Assembly (NCBI GenBank): GCA_005784505.1
Contig: VCAZ01000180.1
Coordinates: 606,001 to 670,000 of the forward strand
Origin: Bagarius yarrelli
Lineage: Eukaryota > Chordata > Actinopteri > Siluriformes > Sisoridae
Direction: 5' to 3'
DNA length: 64,000 nucleotides
The position numbers and the translations under genes were made by a program. Positions 26,178-38,500 of the stretch are shown here, piece by piece (position 1 is the first letter of the stretch; every line of letters starts with the position of its first letter). The notes under the pieces were generated by a model. It saw only the letters and a list, made by a program, of their open reading frames with translations. It was not told the DNA's origin and ran no database searches.

Positions 26178-26350
26178 GTGATGGCACAATGGTTAAAATG
26201 TTGACTGTTGACCTGAAGATTGTGGGTTCAATTCCCAGCACCATCACATTAACACTGCTTTGCCCATGAGCAAGGCCTTTAACTTATCAGTTGTATAAAT
26301 ATGGTGAATGTAAGTTGCTCTGGATACGGCCTTCTGCCACAATTCTATAA
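26178..26350 (+). mobile_element. SINE, plus strand
   Basis: GTGATGGCACAATGGTTAAA (A box), GTGGGTTCAATTCCCAGCAC (B box), CATGAGCAAGGCC, and GCTCTGGATACGGCCTTCTG body. Confidence 0.75.
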
Positions 26351-26439
26351 ATATTATACATGCGTATTTGGAATGCATCTGCCTTATGGAATTCTTGTCA
26401 TTATTGGAGTTTTATACATAAAGCATTTGTTTTGGAGAA

Positions 26440-26578
26440 AGTGGTAGCACAGTGGTTAAGGTGTTGGACTGATAATTGGAAGATCGGAGTTTGATTAACA
26501 GCACCATGAGCAAGGTCCTTCCTCAATGTAAGTCGCTCTGGATGAGGGCGTCTGCCAAAATGCTGTAAATGTAAACTT
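26440..26578 (+). mobile_element. SINE, plus strand
   Basis: AGTGGTTAAGGTGTTGGACT, TCGCTCTGGATGAGGGCGTC and TGCCAAAATGCTGTAAATGT; head and body with an internal deletion. Confidence 0.75.
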
Positions 26579-26847
26579 TTTTTTTCCCAGTGGGTCAGTT
26601 TTTTTTTTATGTGTGTAGGAATGCGGCAATCACAGATCCGCACTAAAACAAAAAACAATCTGACCTAACGGCTCAAATAGCAACACATAATGGTAAGTGA
26701 GCCATGCAGGGAAGGCAGTATGTCCGATAGATCTTCAGTGAGAGAGAATTTAGTGAGTGAGCATGTCATAGCAATTCAACTAAGCACACTTCGTTTTGAT
26801 GACACGTATAATAGCTTGTCTCAGAAACAACTAATAAGTTAGATTGA

Positions 26848-27322
26848 TTAGGGCTGTGTGTAAAAAATATTGATCAACTCGCATCAACTCAACTCGCTGT
26901 GTTTTGGGTTGGAGAAGAAAGGAAAGAAGAAAGGAATGCTGCCCATGACCCCAAGAACACCATTCCCATTATCAAACATGGAGGGGGTGATATTTTGCTT
27001 TAGGGTTGTTTTGTTGCTAGGGGGGGGCATTGAACAGGGCTATGTACTGTGAAATATTGGGTGAAAACCTTCTTTCCTCAGACAGGGCCAGGTCACATGG
27101 CCAAGGTAACAAAAGAGTGGTCCCAGAAGAAGCACAACAAGGTCCTGGACTGGCCTATACAGTCTCCAGATCTTAATTCCATAAAAATCCATTAAAAAAA
27201 AAGACACCTGGGAGCCAGACATTGTTTTTTTGTTATTTTGACGCTTGCTGTTAGAATAAATCTTTCATTGAAATTATACACTGATCATTTCTTTCTTAAA
27301 TATTTTTTCCCCTCACTGTACA
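26848..27322 (+). mobile_element. Tc1/mariner-like transposon fragment, plus strand
   Basis: It has transposase-like strings (MTPRTPFPLSNMEG at about 26945) and ends with a Tc1 inverted repeat (TTTTTTCCCCTCACTGTA, about 27302-27319). The left side starts in another repeat (TTAGGGCTGTGT at 26848). Frames are broken. Confidence 0.65.
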
Positions 27323-27823
27323 CATAAGATAAAATAACAATTCAATAATAAAAACAACAGCTGACAGCAGTTTATTGCTAAGGTCAGTAATGTCAGCTTA
27401 TTGTTTCAGCCCTGTGATTGGATTGAGTTGCACGGTTGCACAGAACAGAATGCACAGGGATTGGTTCAATTTGGCTTAATAGTGTTGCGATTGTGACATT
27501 GACTGGATCTTGTATAATGTATGTGTTTATGACTGTTTAAATTAACTTCTAATGTTTTGGATTTATTTATGCAAACTAATTTTTGAAATTTGCCATCGAA
27601 TTGTAGAAAACAAGCCATGTAAGCATTTATAGATAATGTGTTGTTTTTCCCTCCAACATCACACACTGCTGTGTTATACGTTCATGCACTGAACCTGTCT
27701 TTATTTTGCTAAGTCTTTTGGTGTAAAAGGGGTTACTTCAAAATGTCTGGGACTAGTGTTAACCACAGTGTTCTCTCCTTCTCTCTCTCTCTCTTTCTAT
27801 CTTCCTATCGCTCTCTTCCTAAG

Positions 27824-27972
27824 GCATGTCTGGGACAGTCAACCCAGACAGGTAACCGAGTCTGTTGCTGTTGCCATGGCAACTTGGCTGCAGCCGATGT
27901 TGCGCCTTTTCCTCGGAACCCTCCTGCTCTCCCCGATCAAGGCGCAGGACCACGAGTGGCATTTTGACACAA
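27824..27972 (+). CDS. ddr1: ddr1 exon 2: 5' UTR end, start codon and signal peptide
   Basis: A pyrimidine-rich tract ending CCTAAG gives the acceptor; the donor is A|GTAAGA. Coding starts at 27876 in context GCCATGG and runs 97 bases. Residues 1-23 have the form of a signal peptide, with hydrophobic core LRLFLGTLLL and a likely cleavage after KA, followed by QDHEWHFDT. A short upstream frame (27826-27855) precedes the start. Confidence 0.93.
27826..27855 (+). promoter_or_regulatory. Upstream open reading frame of nine codons in the ddr1 5' UTR
   Basis: ATG at 27826 opens nine codons (MSGTVNPDR) and stops with TAA at 27853-27855, 20 bases before the ddr1 ATG. It is out of frame with the main frame and does not overlap it. 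If exon 1 ends at 7489, the base at -3 becomes G, a fair initiation context. A translational damping role is inference. Confidence 0.5.
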
Positions 27973-30900
27973 GTAAGAAGAGGCAGTTATTCTGTACTTT
28001 CATTAGTTGTCTTTCTAAAGCTGTTCTTGAGGCCTGTGTGTGTGTGTGTTTTGGAGTTTTACAACAAGGTTTTTTTCCGCTTTTATCAGACCTGCGAGAT
28101 TTATGATGGTCAAGTCTATGTTTGGTCTCTCTCTTTTATTGTGTGTATGTTGTGTTGTTGGTCTGTCTGACTTTCTGAGCACCAGGAGAATGCATTCTGT
28201 AGGTTAGGGGTGTATTCTGCAGGTTATATTCAAAACACCAGAATGATGTGTCGGCATGTCCCAGTACTTGCATGCATTTTGGCTACACACTCTTCCAAAA
28301 ACAGTGTACATACTTTTAGTGCAACTCCGTGGACTGGAACGAAGCAAATAGACTGTCTAGCCATAACATTAAAGCCACTGACAGGTGAGGTGAATAACAT
28401 TGATTATCACGTTACACTGGCACCTGTTTAGACTTGGGATATATTAGGCAGCAATGGACCAGTCTTTTTCCCAATGATGTGTTGAAAAACTATGGATCTA
28501 AGTTAGATAATTGGATCAGTGCATCTCCCACTATTCAACTAGCAGGTGCCATGAGATGTTTCCAAGGTGCAAAGGTTAGTGCCAACACAAATTGCCCCAG
28601 GAAGTACCAGTGATACTGTCACAAGCTCCTAAAACTGTGTGTGGGGAGGGAAAGCTAGCCCAGCTGATCTCATGCCACAAAAGGTACACAATGTGTCCTA
28701 GCTTGCTCTGTATTGGGCTGTGTAGCAGCAGTCACGGGCTTTTCAGGGTATCCTGCAGGATGGGAAACAAAATCTGGTTTAAAATCACGGGATTGGGACG
28801 GGAGTGGCACGGTAGAGGGTTAAAAATCCACTCCCGTGTCACCCTCTAATTAGATCTGGATGGTTGCCTGTTCTGACGTGTTTGTTTTACGTCATGTGGA
28901 CAGCCACTTTGAGCCAGTAGAGTCGGTGTGATGCTCTAAAGCAATATTCTGCTGGGAAAACTAAGGGTCAGACCCGTTTGCTGGCTAAAGGGCATTATTA
29001 TTGAGTAAAATATTTAAAAGCTGTTCTTAATGTTGTTATTTTTAACAATAATAACACCACAAACACAGATATTTGTGCCCAAGTACGATTAAAATGCCAG
29101 TTCTGTAATTTCAGTTTCAAGTTTGAAATAGTTCTGAATTTTTTGCGGGAAAATCAAATTTACAGTTTCCCATTTCATTGCACTGCCATCAATAATGTCG
29201 AATAATTTTCCCATGAACCATGAAATTGCACAAAACAGGCAACATCCGGAAAAGCCTTAAGTATTGTCCCTAAAGGCAGATTTTACACCCTCGATCAGTC
29301 ACACATCACAAATCCATGTCCCCAAAAAAAAAGACGCCTTGCTGTCGTTTTTAACTTGAGCAGTGCTTTTATTGTAAAACTTTGCGTTCATTAGGATAAA
29401 TAAGTGTTGTTTTCTAAACTTTGAGTGCAGTTTAACAATTTTTATACATTCTGACCATAAACTGAAAAAAACTGGAAAAAAGAAAAACTGTAATAAGGGT
29501 TTTTCCCCCTACTTAAATTGGGATACACCCCAAGAGTGTGGAAAGAAGGGCCGGGGGACCCTGTGCATGTTTGGGAGAGAGAGTTTTATTGGCAGTAGAG
29601 TGATGATGTAATGAAATAGAGACGAGTGTGTGTGCGCGCATCACAGCAGGGGCGGAATTTGTCTCTCATCCATAACATTCTTATTTAGTGACTCATGGAG
29701 AGCAACTGAGTCCTCTCCCTTCTGGTAAATGTGTGCACACAAACACAATATTGCAGATGTGTTATTGTAATAAATTGCATTTTCGGAATATTTTAAGCAT
29801 GCCTGAAAGCCTAAATGTATGTTACTTCGTGAACCTGCTGGCAGCAGCTATTGCTTCGTTTCTTCAAGTTATGTAATTATTTATATATCAAATTATGATA
29901 TGACACTTCGCTGTTTATTCTGTCAATTACTATGGTTACGCATGCGAGACCAAAAAAAAAAGGAAGCTCGATGCAAAGAAGTTCTGGGTTAGTAAGCTAT
30001 TTACATAAGAATGTCGCATTATAGTGAGTCATTGTACACAACAACTTTAAAAGACTATAAAACTGTCGCTTTCACAACAACAGGGTAAAACGTCAAAATC
30101 CATAATGTGATTAAATGGGATCTTTAATGGGATTAAACCATGCTCCAGCCACCCCACCACATTCGCAGTGTTTTTTTTCTAAAGATTTTTCCCACACTAG
30201 GTCTAGGGTGACTACCGCAAGTTTCTGTGAGAAAATTAAAGTATTCAAATGTCTTTCCAGTGAAATCTGGACACTTTATCCTTTATCTTTGAGTAAATAG
30301 TTACCACCAGACTAGTTTCCCAGTGTTTCTGAAGACAGCCGTACTGTCTGTCTGCCGCTACAGATGACGGCATGCAGATCAAGGGGCTAAAGAAAGCGGT
30401 ATATCATATTTTGTGGACGCCTTCACAAATCCGACGTGGCCACACACGGTGCCATGAACAAGTGATCTCAAAATGACGTAAGAGCAAATCTGCTTCGGAT
30501 TTGTAAAATTGTTGTATGAAATCTAAACGAACACAACTGATGAATTGGTTTCAGCTGTACAGAAACAAGCTCCAGCCCACTAATCCATCATTTTAAAGAC
30601 AGCACCTAAGCCACATGCAGGATATGCATTTCAGATCTCTTGTAATCGGATTATATTATACGATTACAGAAGGTCGACTGCATAGAGACGACACAGTTAG
30701 ACAACATTTGTCATGTGGCCAAACATTAACAACTTTACAACTGTATAATCCTTAAAGTTATACAGCAAAACTAATGTTAGCCTTGTGAAATGCACCCAGA
30801 AACTTGTATTTTACAAGGCTAACATTTGTGAAAAAGAATAAAAGAACACAAAATAAATGATTGGAATTCCTCTAATAACCGTCTGAACAATTTGTGGTGT

Positions 30901-33900
30901 TTTATACTTTTCCAAATAAGACTTCTAATACAATCATGGATCTTTATCGACATATTAATGTGTCTGGACTTTATATTTCACTGATGTTTTTTTTTTTGAG
31001 GGGAAGGGGATTATGGGTCAATGGCTTTATGCGTGAGTTTTTACAGTTTTGTGAGCGTATGTTTGGCTGTTGGCAGTCTGACAATGGCACCCTGGGGTTT
31101 ATTGTATCTTCATTGTATCATTCAATCACAAGAATCTCAAGTGTAATTGTTGGCCATAAACCAGGCAGTGAAGTTCTTTCTCTTAAAAAAAAAAAAAAAA
31201 ATTCCCTTAAAGGTTGTCTAATGACGGGACCACCAACAAAAAGTTTTCTTTTTTTCCTCTCTCTTTTACTACCACAGCTACATGTCGTTACGCACTGGGG
31301 ATGGAAGATGGAACGATTCCAGATTCGGATATCTCAGCATCCAGTGCCTGGTCTGACTCCACTGAAGCCAAACATGGCAGGTAGGTGCGCGTGTGGGTTT
31401 GTGTGCTTGTGCACAGCTTAGGGTGTTTGGGTGTTGTGATTTCTATAAATCACGTAGCGCGACACTCTTGCGTTACGTGAGATGTTATTAATGAACCATG
31501 TCCTGATATAGCGCATTAGGTAATAGCAATACTGCAATGACTGTCTGGACTAGAATTACTTGATACACAGCACAAGCCAAAAAATGCACGCACACCCCAT
31601 CATTATTTTAAGAGAGATCTTTTAGTCTGGTCTGCAGGTGGGTGGGTGTATGGGGGTCTTGGTGTGTGTCCTTGGCCAACATGCTGGTCATGTGTTTGCG
31701 ATTAAACTCATATTAAGTGTAAGACGGGCGCGGGTATTTACATGGAGAAGGCCAGCTTTACAGAGATCATGTGGTTGTTGGAGCGTTGTCAGGATGAGGT
31801 AGTGTGTTGCAGTGTGGGATGCAAAACAACATGGAACTCTCACTTGTATTTTAAGTACGAGAGCTTGATTCCTACTTGGTGCATGCCACTTTGAAGGTCA
31901 GGCTAGGATGATTAATAATTAGGCTATATATTTAATAAAAGTGCTCATTTCTAATTAATTCTCATCCCCAGTTCAATTCGCTTACATTTCCTCCAGCAAT
32001 GACTTTTCTTTTATCGCTCTGGTACACTAAAGTCTTCATAAACCTCCACCTTCACACTATTTTAAAATATGCGACAGTGCAAGATTGTATGGAAAGTCTG
32101 ACATGGGTGTCATTCAGATCTCAGCAGCTTCCTAATGAATTGCCACTTCGGTGGCACATTCTTAATAGACCCTTAAATAGGTTTCTGTTGGTTCCACTAA
32201 GCTGAAATCCTTTGCAGACTCTCACACCAGGTGTCTACATACGGTACTGTGGTGTGAGGTCTTGGCAGCGTTGTAGTAAAACCGTCATCTGTGTGAGTTG
32301 GGCATTTGGGTAACTAAAATGTAGCCGGGTTTCCATTAGGATTGTTATTGCAGTTCAGCCTCAGATCATCTGCAGGCAGAAGTCAAATCTCACAAGAGCA
32401 GTGCAGACATTAACAAATTCTTAGACTCATGGACTTAAACTGGTTTTACCCAGATTTAGACGCATTCTGTGCTGGGAATGGGAATAATATAGGGCTGGGT
32501 AATATGGCAGAATATTATCTTGATGATTTTTTTTCATATTCCTTCGATAAAGATTTCGATATGTACATTTTTAATGCTGCCAGCTTTTAAAAAAGCATCC
32601 CAACAATGACTGACGCCACAAAATAAGACAGTTTATTACCAAAAGCAGATTAAAAGGCTGGCCTTACAAATTAAAACAACTTAAAATAATTTAAAACCTA
32701 AATGTGACAAAAGAAGGTAAATAAAGTCAAAGTGTTCAGAAGTTAACATCAGTAAAGTCATACATTTAATCGTGATTTGATATGATTTCATTTATCGGCC
32801 CAGCCCTAGACTAACATGATTTATTAGCCAGTTATGTTGTCTACATCATTTTTTTATAAATCATTTTCTACATGTGCTCTATTTTTATTATTTTTTATTT
32901 ATTTTATAAAGTTCTAAATTGTATTCCTTTGGCAGAGACTTTATTTTAAAATTAATTTTAAAAACGACTTAAGAAAATGTTAGAAAGAAAAGAATAGGAA
33001 TTTGTGACCTTGCACCACCAAACCACCATTTTCTTGGCTTATTACTGACCTAGATAAAGAATACCATAAAAGTATTGGACTGTTGCATAGCAATTTTTTT
33101 TGTGCCTTAAGTCGTGATTTGTCCTGGTTCATTTCTACTTATAAATAGTAGTTTTTTGCACGTGCATCTCCTAATTTAATACAAAAGTATACAATTAAAT
33201 ATACCCACAACTTTGGTTTGTTTGTCTTCAATTCCAAAAAAACAATCAGGAATCAGGGGATAATTTAAATAATTATTTTTCCGGCTCGTTGTTTGCAATT
33301 ACTGCCCTAAGAAACTGACCCGCCGACATCACTAAATGGTCGCGTTCTGTTTTGTGATGATTTTCTAGGATTGTATTACAGCTAACTAAGAGAGCAGTGG
33401 AATATCGTCTGCTTTAACTGCCTCCGCACCTTCTCCTGGTTCTGACTCAAGAGACTTTACCAAGATTTATCTCTTCCTCTTTAAACTGGCAGTTTTTGTT
33501 AGTGGCGAGACATTTATAGCCCTGTCTCTGACCACCTATTGCCAAATTGTTTTGTTTTTGTTTTTTTCTCAACTGCAATGTCCGTTTCGTTTGCGACACA
33601 TTCATTAGTTGTTGTGCACTCTACCTCTTTGCTAATTTGAAATATAAGTGACCTGGAAGCTTTCCCTGTTTTACTAATGAATGTTTTTACAAGCCCAAAC
33701 GCTTAACTTCATTAGACGAGCGTAAGTAATGACCAGCCAGAGCTTTCAAGACAGACCAGAGCTTTCAAAACCCCTGTATTTAATATATATACATGATAAT
33801 TCCCACATCTTTTTTGAAAATTCCTGGAAATTTGCAACTCATTACATCATTTTCATTTGTGTCAGTAAAACTCTCTTTCTGTGTTTCTTCAGGCTAAGTA

Positions 33901-35398
33901 CAGGAGAGGGGGATGGTGCCTGGTGTCCTTTAGGTCCGGTGTTCCCAAATCCATCAGAGTATTTGCAGGTGGACCTACACAAATTGTACTTTCTGTCTCT
34001 GGTGGGCACGCAGGGGCGCCATGCCGATGGCCACGGACGGGAATTCGCCCGCAGCTACCGGCTAAAATATTCTCGGGATGGCCGCCAGTGGATCACTTGG
34101 AGAGACCGTTGGGGCAAGGATGTCAGTCAGAAATGTTTTTCATCTTTTTTTCTAAGGGTCTATCAGTTTCATCAAGTTTTGCATGAAAGCACCTCTAAGC
34201 GACTATTGACTTTGTCCTCTATTTATGTCTCAGGTGATCTTGGGCAATGAAAACACATATGAGGTGGTTCTGAAGGACCTGGGTCCTCCGATCATTGCGC
34301 GAATGGTCCGGTTCTACCCTTTGGCCGACAGAATGATGAGTGTGTGTCTGAGGGTTGAGCTCTACGGCTGCTTGTGGAGCGGTAATGTTTTTAACACTAT
34401 TTAATCAAGCGGTGCAAATGTTCAAATTAGGAAAAATACAAGATCTAAAATTTGTGTGAGGGAGACAACCCGGTCGGATGTTCAATGTTATCCTAGAGCA
34501 CCAGGCAAATATTTAGATATACCCAAAATAGATATACAGTGTGTGTGTGTGTGTAATCATAACTCCATAAAAGTCTGTAACTCTATGAAATTTAACACTG
34601 AGTAAGAAATTGCATGCATCTAAGTACGTTATCAGCTCAATACTTCTGAAGCGATTCCTTTTTCTGAAAAAAAATTCACATTTTATCAATTTAAATACTA
34701 ACGTCGCTATTCAGGGTGTTTTTTTTTGGAGTTTTACATTATGACGGAGAAATTATGGAAGGGAAAAACACATCTGGAAGCAGTTAGATGCATGTCTGTG
34801 GTGTGGAGGTGCATTAGGATTGAAAAAGGGATGTCAGTTTTTGCTCTTCTAAGGACCACAGCTGGTTGACAGATATGATATGGGGAAAGAAAGAGAGAGA
34901 GAGAAATAAGGCTAAAAGCACATTTAAGGTTTTCTTCCACTTAACCTTCTGTTAACATGCTCGGATACAGCACTCCGTGAACAACCAGCTTCGTTGGCAA
35001 TACATGTTCGTGGCTTACATCTTTGTGAAGGATGTCAATGATTGTCTTCTGGACAACTGTCGGATCAGCAGTCTTCCCCATGATTGTGTAGCCTAGTGAA
35101 CCAAACTGAGGGACCCTTTTGAAGGCCCAGGAAACCTTTGCAGGTGTTTTGAGTTGATTAGCTGATTGGCATGTCACCATATTATAATTTATTGAGATAG
35201 TGAATTGGTGGGGTTTTTGTTAAATGTGAGCCAAAATCATCACAATTAAAAGAACCAAAGACTTTAACTACTTTAGTCTGTGTGCACTGAATTTCACAAC
35301 TGGAGCTGAATTACTGAAATAAATGAACTTTTCAACGACATTCTAATTTATTGAGATGCACCTGTATGTTTAATAATTGCTATTTTAAAATGATACAG

Positions 35399-35451
<53 letters not shown>

Positions 35452-35464
35452 TAGTATATATATA

Positions 35465-35506
<42 letters not shown>

Positions 35507-38500
35507 CTTGTGTTTCTAATGTTTGTGTGTAATGTTTTTTCAATCAGATGGACTGAAGGCCTACACAGCACCTATGGGCCACATTATGCAGCTGTCTGGC
35601 AGCCCTGTTTATCTCAATGACTCCATCTATGACGGCAGCGTAGAAGCAGGGTACTGCAAACACACACCTACACAAACGCACACACTCAAATGAGGTAGTG
35701 ATGAATATAGTGACCTCAGCCAGCAGCTGGACAATATTACAAAGCTGACGGGAAGGTGCTGCTGTGTTCTTTTGCACACCCAGACACACTGGTGTAGGCA
35801 GTTTGATTTACTTTTGTCACTCCCACTCATATAATAGACCTGATGTTCAGTGTTTCGTCTCCCCTCATCCTGTGTGGCTTCGTACCTTATGATAAATCTA
35901 ATCCTCTTTTAATACAGCTTTCTCACCCACTGTCATCAACATTAGTGACTGTCAGGGGTGTGTGTGTCAGAACCGGTACGTGCCGGGTGTAAGTACTCCC
36001 AGATGTGTTTTTAATGGGACAGAGATGTTTGCATTAGCTGAGCTAAGAGCTTTTTTTTTTTTTTTGACCCAGCCCAGATGTGACTGCTGCAGCTGTGTGT
36101 GTATGCGTATACTTGCTGGATGATGTGTCCATGGGAATTGCCCATGTTTTTTATTCAAGACTGTGTGTACTTATTTCCCTTTGGTTGTGTATAAATTTGG
36201 CTTTTACATTCATTCTTGACCTCTCTCTCTCTCTCTCTTTTCACAGGATGTTGTTCGGAGGTTTGGGTCAGCTGTGTGACGGGGTGTTAGGAGGTGATGA
36301 CTTTATGGAAAGTAAGGAGCTACGGGTCTGGCCGGGTTACGACTATGTTGGCTGGAATCGTGAAGCGCTGGGCAAACCCACGGTTGACATAGAGTTTCAC
36401 TTTGAGAAACCACGCCTCTTTCACACCATGCAGGTAAGCATATATATATATATATAGAAGATGTGGATTGAAGTCCATGATTGTGTTTATAATTCAGCTG
36501 AAGTGTTGCTCGTAGACCCACAGCAGTGGCTTGGTGGTGCTGGAAATCACACCCGGCCCCGGTCTTTCTGGTATCAGTCCAACACCTTAACCACTAAGCC
36601 ACCACTTCTCACTACTTCATATACTTTACAAAATGTACAATTTTAGCACCCTGTGTGTGTAGGTGTTTTTAAATCTTGTTGGGGACTTGATCTCTTCAAT
36701 AGCTGATAGTTTTGTCTTTGTGGGGACATTTGTTTGATCCCCGCATAAAAACATTAAGTGGTAACAGTAAGTGGTTGAGGTGTCGTCTTGCTGACAAGAA
36801 GATTGTGGGTTCAGTTCCCAGCACCACCAAGCTGTCACTATTGGATCCCTAAGTGAGGTCCTTAATCCTCAACTGCTCAGTTAGGTAAAAAATAAATAAG
36901 TTGTTCTGTATAAGGGTGTGTGCCAAATGCCAGAAATATAAATATATTTCAATGGTGTCCTTCGAAACAAGTTTCCTACATTCCTACATTTCACTTGGAT
37001 TCACACCGATCATTTTATTAATAACATCTGCTCATTTAGGCCATTATTAGCCAATCAGGTCACAGCAATGCAGAGTATGTAAATTCATGCAGATGTGGGT
37101 CACCAGATTTAGTTTTGAGTTGTTTAGTTTTGAAAAAGTTTTTTTTTTTTTGAACATCAAGTGTATCAGACACTGACTATGCCATGGTTATTAATTCCAG
37201 AAACTGCTGATCTCCTGAGACTTCCACGCAAACAGTCTGATGGGAAAACTAAAAAAAAATATTCAGTGTGCAGCAGTTCAGCTTTGTTGATTTTTTTTTT
37301 TTCCAGCTTTTGTTGAGATTTAGTGTAGGTTGTTAGCCAACCACTCTTTACCCCTATGTTTAGCAGAGTAGTCTCTCATTGCACACATCTCCAACAGCAA
37401 AATAAAAGCATTAGGCTGGAATAGATGCAGGCTTACTGAATCTAAACATTTTTTGTGTCCATTCACACAAGCCTTAAAATTCCCATGATGCTGTTCAATC
37501 GGTCCATTTCTTCTTTCTCTCTCGATCAACTCTTATAGCCTGGTTTTCGTCTTTGGACCTTTTTTGTGATTATGCACGGACACATTCCCTGGAGCTTCTG
37601 GAATTATTAGGTTTGAACTCAGGATATTGCCCAACAGCCTGACAAAGCAAGATGGGTTTTTGTTGAAGTTTTTTTTTTTTTTTTTTTTTTTTTTTTCCAC
37701 CCTGTGATTTATAGCTCCCTCGTAGCAGATTCCTGAGTTCAGCCCTGAGAATTGAAACTTCCCGTTTGTCTGTAGGGGATATAAGTACTACATTTAATGT
37801 GTTTGCTGCTCTTTACACACATCTGCTTTTAAATGTTTTTTTTAACACCTCATGTTAATTTTGTAATGAATGTTTCACTTTGTGAACCTGTTTTTAATTA
37901 AATCGAGATTGTAGATGTAGAGTTAATAACGGACCTGTTACACTAGTCATCTCCCTCCTCTTTCTTCACGCCCCCCCCACATCCACAAACTTGACTACAT
38001 CTGGTTTTGATTTTTCCTTGTTGTCGTCATCTCATCAGCCAGCTCCCTTGTGTCTTCTCACTCACCTCAGTTCCTCCTGCCTAGTTTTTTCTTTTTCCTC
38101 TATTGTTAACTTTGATTGTTGTTCTATGAACCAGCTCTGCCACTCCCATGCGCAATTCGAGAACGGTGGATCAAAGTTAATCAGGTTTAAAAGCGCCCTG
38201 CGATGTTCAGTGTTTGTGTTCTTTTGAGATCCGCTGATTTTCAATGCATTCCTGCAGGTTTTATTTGCAGTGCTCTAATCCAGCTGTGTGTCTGCGTGTG
38301 TACGCGTTTGGCAGGTGCACAGCAATAACATGCACACGCAGGGTGTGCGTGTCTTCTCAGAGGTGTTGTGCCAGTTCAAGGCGAGCTTGCTGAGCCCGTG
38401 GAGTGAGCCGGCTCTGAGCGTTCACGTGCCCCTGAGCGACCTGCGAGACCCATCCTCACGCACGGTCACGCTACCGCTAAACGGACGGCCGGCGCACATT

